From positions 1 to 47,405 of the forward strand of contig JAJPKM010000012.1 in NCBI GenBank assembly GCA_021323735.1: DNA of 47,405 nucleotides, given 5' to 3'. Below the pieces are notes generated by a model. It searched no databases. It was given only the letters and a program-made list of their open reading frames with translations, and was not told the origin of the DNA. Of this stretch, positions 42,822 to 47,405 are shown in pieces; the first letter of the stretch is position 1, and every line of letters starts with the position of its first letter. A program made the position numbers and the translations under genes. This DNA comes from Gammaproteobacteria bacterium (lineage in GTDB: Bacteria; Pseudomonadota; Gammaproteobacteria; Steroidobacterales; Steroidobacteraceae).

Positions 42822-43558
42822 GCGGGGAGGTTAGCGCCCGTGCGGCGAAAATTGGTGACGACATAGATGACGGCTAAGGCAAGCGCGAGCCCGAACCATT
42901 GCACTGCATAGCCGACGTGACGCAGGGGTGGAAATCCGGGCGGTGCCCAGTGGCGTACGAAGCCGTCTGGTTCCGCAGCATCGAGCAGAATCAGATCCGC
43001 CGCCGCCGTCCAGCGCGTCTCGCCGAGCAGCTGCGCCACGGCGGCATGGGTGGGAAAATCGGCAACGACGGGAAAAGGCGCCGCCAGCGGGGGGGGATTC
43101 CCTAAGCGGATGCCGGGACTGGGCAGGTTGTCGGCGCGGCCGCGGATGCGGCGCGGGTCCGCGGCGACGGGGATTGCCGGCCGCTCCGCGCGGCTTTTGC
43201 CCAGGGGCACCCAGCCGCGATTGACCAGTACCCAACCGCCGGCCTGCAGCGCAAACGGCGTGATGACGAAGTAGCCTGCGCGTTCGGCGTTGACCATGTT
43301 GTCGATGAGGATCTGGCGGGAATCGTCGTAGTGTCCGTCGGCTTCGACTTGCGTATACCGCGGGACTTTGGCGCTGGCCAGGTCGATTCTTTGCGCGGCG
43401 CCGCCACCTGCGGTGAAGGCGTCGAACAGCAGCTGCTTCTCCGCGGCGCGATGCAGCTGCCAGCGGCCCAGCGACACCAGCAGGGCTAGCAGGGCCAGCG
43501 TCAGCAGCGTCGTGAACGGCCGCGGCGCGAAGGTGCGATCCTTAAATCTGATGGGCAC
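42818..43558 (-). CDS. SURF1 family protein
   Basis: A 246-residue protein with an N-terminal and a C-terminal membrane helix enclosing a periplasmic domain. Signature segments are LLVSLGRWQLHRAAEKQLL, ILIDNMVNAERAGYFVITPF and GWVLVNRGWVPLG, with HVGYAVQWFGLALALAVIYV at the end. SURF1 helps insert heme A into oxidase subunit I. It heads the operon SURF1-CxxxC-ctaA-ctaB and diverges from the DUF2909 gene. Confidence 0.95.
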   Translation of the reverse strand: MPIRFKDRTFAPRPFTTLLTLALLALLVSLGRWQLHRAAEKQLLFDAFTAGGGAAQRIDLASAKVPRYTQVEADGHYDDSRQILIDNMVNAERAGYFVITPFALQAGGWVLVNRGWVPLGKSRAERPAIPVAADPRRIRGRADNLPSPGIRLGNPPPLAAPFPVVADFPTHAAVAQLLGETRWTAAADLILLDAAEPDGFVRHWAPPGFPPLRHVGYAVQWFGLALALAVIYVVTNFRRTGANLPA

Positions 43559-43590
43559 GATATACTGCGAATCCTAAAGGTGGGCGCCAG

Positions 43591-43815
43591 ATGGTATTCA
43601 AATACATCATCCTCGGGATGCTGGTGCTGATCCTGATCAGCCTGGGCAAGGCGCTGTTTCACCTATCGAGCGCACGCGAGGACGATGGCAAGAAAATGGT
43701 CGCGGCCTTAGCCTGGCGCATCGGGCTGTCGGTGGCGCTGTTCGTGCTGCTAATCGTCGCCTATTACAACGGCTGGATCGATCCTCAGCACGTCTCGCCG
43801 GCTCACAGCCAATAA
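43591..43815 (+). CDS. DUF2909 twin-transmembrane protein
   Basis: A 74-residue protein with two hydrophobic helices (about 3-20 and 41-60). The family features VFKYIILGMLVLILISLGKAL and MVAALAWRIGLSVALFVLLIVAYYNGW, taken as two spans, are clear. It is commonly found inside cytochrome oxidase clusters; its role is unknown. AAAGGTGG lies 7 nt before the ATG, and TATACT (43561-43566) is a possible -10. Its 3' end overlaps the convergent coxC stop by 13 bp. Confidence 0.88.
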   Translation: MVFKYIILGMLVLILISLGKALFHLSSAREDDGKKMVAALAWRIGLSVALFVLLIVAYYNGWIDPQHVSPAHSQ

Positions 43816-44684
43816 ACGAACAGAAACAGTCCGAGCCACACCACATCGACGAAGTGCCAGTACCACGCGACGGCCTCGAAGCCGAAATGTCTTTTCGGCG
43901 TGAAGTGGCCCCTTAAGACCCGGAACCAGATCACCGTCAGCATGATGGCGCCGACGGTGACGTGCAGGCCGTGGAATCCGGTCAGCATGAAGAATGTCGA
44001 GCCGTAGATGCCCGTGCCCAGCGTGAGTCCGAGCTCCGTATAGGCCTCATGATATTCGCTCGCCTGCAAACCGACGAAGGTGAAGCCCAGCAAGAACGTC
44101 AGGGCCAGAAAAATCTTCAGCCGCGTGCGATGCCCGGTGATCAGCGCATGGTGCGCGATGGTGACCGTGACGCTGCTCGACAGCAGGATGGCGGTATTCA
44201 CCGCGGGAAGTCCCAGCGCCGGTACCGTCTCGAAGGTGCCATTGGCGCGCGGACCCAAGGCGGCAGGCCCGTTGGTCGGCCATACGCCGTCATAGCCGTT
44301 CCACAACAGCAGTTTGCTGAAGATCTTCACGCCGTCGCCGGACAGCCAGGGCACCGATAAGTTGCGCGCATAGAACAGGGCGCCGAAGAAGGCCGCGAAG
44401 AACATCACTTCCGAAAAGATGAACCACATCATCCCCATACGGAAGGATCGGTCCACCGCCATGTTGTACACGCCCTGCTGATTCTCGCCGATGACGGTGT
44501 GGAACCAGAAAATGAACAGCAGCGCCAGCATGGTGAATCCGGGCAGCAGGAACCAAGCGGGCAGCCAGCCGTTCAAGGTCACGATGGCGCCGGACATCAG
44601 AGTGAATAGCGTGATCGAGCCATAGATCGGCCACGGACTGCTGTGGGGAATGTAGTACTGCTCTGCCGAGTGCGCTTGCGCCAT
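43803..44684 (-). CDS. ctaE: cytochrome c oxidase subunit III
   Basis: A 293-residue, seven-helix inner-membrane subunit of the aa3 oxidase. Recognisable segments are YYIPHSSPWPIYGSITL, WFIFSEVMFFAAFFGALFY, EYHEAYTELGLTLGTGIYGS, FFMLTGFHGLHV and the C-terminal VAWYWHFVDVVWLGLFLFVYW. The N-terminal HSSPWP and GLHV are standard for subunit III. Last gene of the cox operon; separated from ctaG by 48 bp. Confidence 0.97.
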   Translation of the reverse strand: MAQAHSAEQYYIPHSSPWPIYGSITLFTLMSGAIVTLNGWLPAWFLLPGFTMLALLFIFWFHTVIGENQQGVYNMAVDRSFRMGMMWFIFSEVMFFAAFFGALFYARNLSVPWLSGDGVKIFSKLLLWNGYDGVWPTNGPAALGPRANGTFETVPALGLPAVNTAILLSSSVTVTIAHHALITGHRTRLKIFLALTFLLGFTFVGLQASEYHEAYTELGLTLGTGIYGSTFFMLTGFHGLHVTVGAIMLTVIWFRVLRGHFTPKRHFGFEAVAWYWHFVDVVWLGLFLFVYWL

Positions 44685-44732
44685 GGTTCAAATCTCTAAC
44701 GGGTAAGAACTGCCATAGTTTAACGAGGGAAC

Positions 44733-45272
44733 TTAAGGCCGTGTTGTGGATTGCGTCAGATCGTAAAACGTGTACGCCAACGTGAGCCGGTCGACGTTGG
44801 CCGGCAACTGCGGGTCGACGATGAAGCGCACCGGCATGTCACGGCCTTCTCCCACGCCGAATTTTTGCGACGTGAAGCAAAAACACTCGGTTTTATGAAA
44901 GTACTGCGCCGTGCCGCTCGGGGAGATGCTGGGCACGGCCTGCGCCACGGAAGCCACCGAGGTCAAATTCTTGGCATAGAACGCGGTGTCGTACAGCTTC
45001 CCCGGATGAACGCGCATCGAGGCGACGGTCGGCCTGAATTCATAGCTGCCCACCGATGCGGGAGCGGCCACGAACTCGATCGTGATCTCGCGGTTCGGAT
45101 CGATGGCCTCACGCGCCACGGCCGGCCCGGCCTTGGCCTCCGCATTACCGATGCCGACCGCGCGACAAAACACATCGTACAGCGGCACCAGCGCCCAGCC
45201 GAAGGCGAAGCTGCACGCCGTCATGATCAGCAGTCCCCGAATCAGCTTGCGATTGGCGCTCTTGCGATCCAT
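44733..45272 (-). CDS. ctaG: cytochrome c oxidase assembly protein CtaG/Cox11
   Basis: A 179-residue copper chaperone for the CuB site of subunit I: one membrane helix (about 10-30) and a periplasmic immunoglobulin-like domain with the copper motif CFCF (in [13 protein letters not shown]) and [13 protein letters not shown] 45272 was chosen with AGGA 7 nt upstream. It lies 44 bp after the 41-residue gene and 48 bp before coxC. Confidence 0.95.
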   Translation of the reverse strand: MDRKSANRKLIRGLLIMTACSFAFGWALVPLYDVFCRAVGIGNAEAKAGPAVAREAIDPNREITIEFVAAPASVGSYEFRPTVASMRVHPGKLYDTAFYAKNLTSVASVAQAVPSISPSGTAQYFHKTECFCFTSQKFGVGEGRDMPVRFIVDPQLPANVDRLTLAYTFYDLTQSTTRP

Positions 45273-45316
45273 GTGCGGTCCTAGGAACCTGCCTTGAGTA
45301 CTTTCCGTGGCCGCCG

Positions 45317-45442
45317 CTAGTGATGGCCGCGAAAGACCAGCAGGGCAATGAACCCGAAATAGAACGCCAGCGCCACGGTCGCCAACCCCAGCGCGGCGTT
45401 TCTGATCTTGAGCTTGCGCGGATTCTCCGCCTTCACGTTCAT
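45317..45442 (-). CDS. 41-residue cytochrome oxidase small membrane protein
   Basis: The ATG overlaps the coxA stop as ATGA, then a 41-residue peptide: basic N-terminus [16 protein letters not shown] and one membrane span [20 protein letters not shown] ending RGHH. Small single-span proteins in this position between subunit I and CtaG occur in many proteobacterial cox operons (assembly or small-subunit proteins). Function is inferred from position. Confidence 0.75.
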   Translation of the reverse strand: MNVKAENPRKLKIRNAALGLATVALAFYFGFIALLVFRGHH

Positions 45443-47052
45443 TCGACTTCGGGGGCCGTGGTGAAGCTGTGGTAAGGCGCCGGCGAAGGCAGCGTCCACT
45501 CCAGGCCATGGGGCCGCGCACCGTCCCAAACCAAGGCACTGGCTTTTTGGCCGCCGCGCATGCACTGGACGACGATAACCGCGAACAGGATTTGCGACAG
45601 TCCGAAACCGAAGCCGCCGATCGAGGACACCATGTTCCAGTCGGTGAACTGCACGGCGTAGTCGGGTATGCGCCGCGGCATGCCGGCCAACCCCAGGAAG
45701 TGCTGCGGGAAGAACAGAACGTTCACGAAAATCGTCGACAGCCAGAAATGCCACTTGGCCAGGGTCTGGTTGTACATGTGGCCGGTCCACTTCGGGATCC
45801 AGTAGTACACCGCCGCCATAATGGCGAAGATCGCACCGGGCACCAGCACGTAGTGAAAGTGCGCCACCACGAAGTAGGTCTGGTTGTACTGGAAATCCAC
45901 CGGAACGATGGCGAGCATGACGCCTGAGAAACCGCCGATGGTGAACAGGAACAGAAAGGACAGTGCGAACAGCATCGGGGGCTCGAAGCTCAGCGAGCCG
46001 CGCCACAGGGTGGCAGTCCAGTTGAACACTTTCACGCCCGTGGGCACGGCGATCAGCATGGTGGACATCATGTAGAACAATTGCGCGGCGAGGGGCATGC
46101 CGTCGGCGAACATGTGATGACCCCAGACGATGAAGGACAGAAACGCGATCGAGGCGATGGCGTAGATCATCGAAGTGGCACCGAACAGCGGTTTGCGCGC
46201 GAAAGTCGGCAGAATCTCCGAGATGATGCCGAAGGCCGGCAGAATCATGATGTAGACCTCGGGATGGCCGAAGAACCAGAAAATGTGCTCGAACATCACC
46301 GGGTCGCCGCCGCCGGCCGCGTTGAAGAAGCTGGTCTTGAAGAAATGATCGGTCAGCAGCATGGTGACCGCGCCCGCCAGCACCGGCATCACGGCGATCA
46401 GCAAGTACGCGGTGATCAGCCAGGACCAGCAAAACAGCGGCATCTTGAGCAGGTTCATGCCCGGGGCGCGCATGTTCATGATGGTCACGATGACATTGAT
46501 GGCGCCCATGATGGACGAGGCACCCATCATGTGAATGGCGAAGATCAGCATCGGGAAGCTGTCGCCGGTCTGCAAGGACAGCGGCGGATACAAAGTCCAG
46601 CCGGCCGCCGCCATGCCGCCCGGCACGAAAATCGTCGACAGCAGCAGGGTGAAGGCGAAAGGCAGGATCCAGAAGCTGAAATTATTCATGCGCGGCAGCG
46701 CCATGTCGGGCGCGCCGATCTGCATGGGGATCATCCAATTCGCCAGTCCGACGAAGGCCGGCATCACGGCGCCGAAAATCATGATGAGCGCATGATTCGT
46801 GGTCATTTGATTGAAGAACACCGGGTCCATCAGCTGCAAGCCGGGCTTGAACAGCTCCGCGCGTATCAGCATGGCCATGGCGCCGCCGATGAAGAACATG
46901 ATCAGGCTGAACACCAGGTACATCGTGCCGATGTCTTTGTGGTTGGTCGCGAAAAGCCAGCGCTTGATCCCCGTCGCGGGCTGATCATGGTGATGATCAT
47001 CATGGGCTTGATCGGGGTGATGCGCGGCGGCGCCGGCGTGAACGTTGGCCAT
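45439..47052 (-). CDS. ctaD: cytochrome c oxidase subunit I
   Basis: A 537-residue, 12-helix catalytic subunit that reduces oxygen at the heme a3-CuB site and pumps protons. The CuB His/Tyr motif and E of the D-channel appear in [16 protein letters not shown] (GHPEVY), and HHMFADG and [13 protein letters not shown] give the other ligands. The conserved [20 protein letters not shown] points to the A-type family with a D-channel. ATG 47052 was chosen for family start and AAGAGA upstream; an in-frame upstream extension to 47220 is antisense-like. Overlaps the small gene at its end. Confidence 0.97.
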   Translation of the reverse strand: MANVHAGAAAHHPDQAHDDHHHDQPATGIKRWLFATNHKDIGTMYLVFSLIMFFIGGAMAMLIRAELFKPGLQLMDPVFFNQMTTNHALIMIFGAVMPAFVGLANWMIPMQIGAPDMALPRMNNFSFWILPFAFTLLLSTIFVPGGMAAAGWTLYPPLSLQTGDSFPMLIFAIHMMGASSIMGAINVIVTIMNMRAPGMNLLKMPLFCWSWLITAYLLIAVMPVLAGAVTMLLTDHFFKTSFFNAAGGGDPVMFEHIFWFFGHPEVYIMILPAFGIISEILPTFARKPLFGATSMIYAIASIAFLSFIVWGHHMFADGMPLAAQLFYMMSTMLIAVPTGVKVFNWTATLWRGSLSFEPPMLFALSFLFLFTIGGFSGVMLAIVPVDFQYNQTYFVVAHFHYVLVPGAIFAIMAAVYYWIPKWTGHMYNQTLAKWHFWLSTIFVNVLFFPQHFLGLAGMPRRIPDYAVQFTDWNMVSSIGGFGFGLSQILFAVIVVQCMRGGQKASALVWDGARPHGLEWTLPSPAPYHSFTTAPEVE

Positions 47053-47081
47053 GGTCGATAGTTCTCTTAAAAGTGACTGCG

Positions 47082-47405
47082 TTAATGCGACAAAGCTTGC
47101 GCGGTGGGCGGCGGAGCGGCAGGCGTGCTCGGAGCATCTGCGGGCGCCGGTGCGGCCGGTGCGTTTGCGGGTAGCGGCAGGGCTGCCTGCTTGACGGCGG
47201 CCTTCTGCTCGCCGACCCATTTCTTGAACTCATCGGGTGTACGCACATCCACGACGATGGGCATGAAGCCATGGTCGCGGCCGCAGAGCGCGGCGCACTG
47301 CCCGCGGTAGATGCCTTCCTTGCCCGGATCCACCTTGAACCACAGTTCATTCACGAAGCCCGGAATCGCGGAGCGCTTGGCGCCGAAATCAGGTACCCAC
47401 CAGGC
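47082..47405 (-). CDS. ctaC: cytochrome c oxidase subunit II (C-terminal part, cut by window edge)
   Basis: The last ~107 codons of subunit II: AWWVPDFGAKRSAIPGFVNE is the region after the first CuA histidine (just outside the window), and the CuA ligands QCAALCGRDHGFM (C-x3-C-x3-H-x2-M) are complete. A Pro/Ala-rich tail follows, about 25 residues, longer than usual. No cytochrome c domain is fused. The stop is 29 bp before the subunit I start. Confidence 0.95.
   Translation of the reverse strand, partial: AWWVPDFGAKRSAIPGFVNELWFKVDPGKEGIYRGQCAALCGRDHGFMPIVVDVRTPDEFKKWVGEQKAAVKQAALPLPANAPAAPAPADAPSTPAAPPPTAQALSH

Noticed and set aside
45317-46432. Long minus-strand frame overlapping ctaD in another frame
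   Set aside because: Only its last 41 codons after 45442 look real; the rest is an out-of-frame shadow of ctaD.
46081-47061. Plus-strand frame opposite cytochrome oxidase subunit I
   Set aside because: Antisense of ctaD; very high His/Gln/Arg content is a mirror of membrane codons, not a real protein.

Overview
The window looks like a chromosomal segment of a GC-rich, aerobic gammaproteobacterium. The evidence is the Gram-negative envelope set (SecB, TatABC, TonB-dependent receptor, EnvC-type amidase activator), an aa3-type cytochrome c oxidase with CtaA/CtaB/SURF1/CtaG, and a UvrD-type helicase. A Steroidobacter/Nevskia-like or xanthomonad-like relative is a reasonable guess, but this is inference; no rRNA or tRNA gene is present to settle it.

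Layout. 1-3893: the end-truncated N-terminal part of a TPR membrane-anchored protein, a small HTH protein, a VOC-family protein and an OPT peptide transporter. 4037-6671: a DUF885 peptidase-like protein behind a secreted metallo-beta-lactamase-fold hydrolase. 6786-8983: a tight operon rhodanese-grxC-secB-gpsA, divergent from envC and a ctpA-type protease (9058-11694). 11775-13792: a membrane diguanylate cyclase and a PBP7-type DD-endopeptidase. 13851-14820: a DprA-like gene behind a perfect LexA-type box. 14881-17135: a TonB-dependent receptor under a TPP riboswitch. 17215-19590: MAPEG, SRPBCC, a holin-like membrane protein and a DMT transporter. 19686-23204: POT peptide transporter, tatC-tatB-tatA, dtd.

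23205-30690 is an accessory-looking stretch with looser spacing. It holds a GGDEF-EAL protein with a relict receiver domain in another frame, a class III nucleotide cyclase, a small membrane ORF and fatty acid desaturase, two overlapping unknown genes, an RsbRD-N-domain protein without a kinase, a second diguanylate cyclase, and a VapBC-like toxin-antitoxin pair whose antitoxin mRNA appears leaderless.

30695-37993: trkA-trkH potassium uptake, a uvrD helicase split by a 358-residue intein in its GDDDQ motif, and an AI-2E-family permease. 38071-40098: an S9 peptidase. 40259-47405: two convergent respiratory operons. SURF1, a CxxxC thioredoxin-like protein, ctaA and ctaB make and insert heme A. 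coxB (cut by the right edge), coxA, a 41-residue small protein, ctaG and coxC encode the oxidase itself. A DUF2909 gene lies between them.

Together the core genes cover respiration, protein export and envelope remodelling. The repeated peptide transporters and peptidases (OPT, POT, DUF885, S9) suggest peptide use as a nutrient. The observations most worth a second look are the UvrD intein with a possible GIY-YIG-like insert, the SOS-box DprA, the riboswitch whose final helix contains the ribosome-binding site, and the signalling-rich island.
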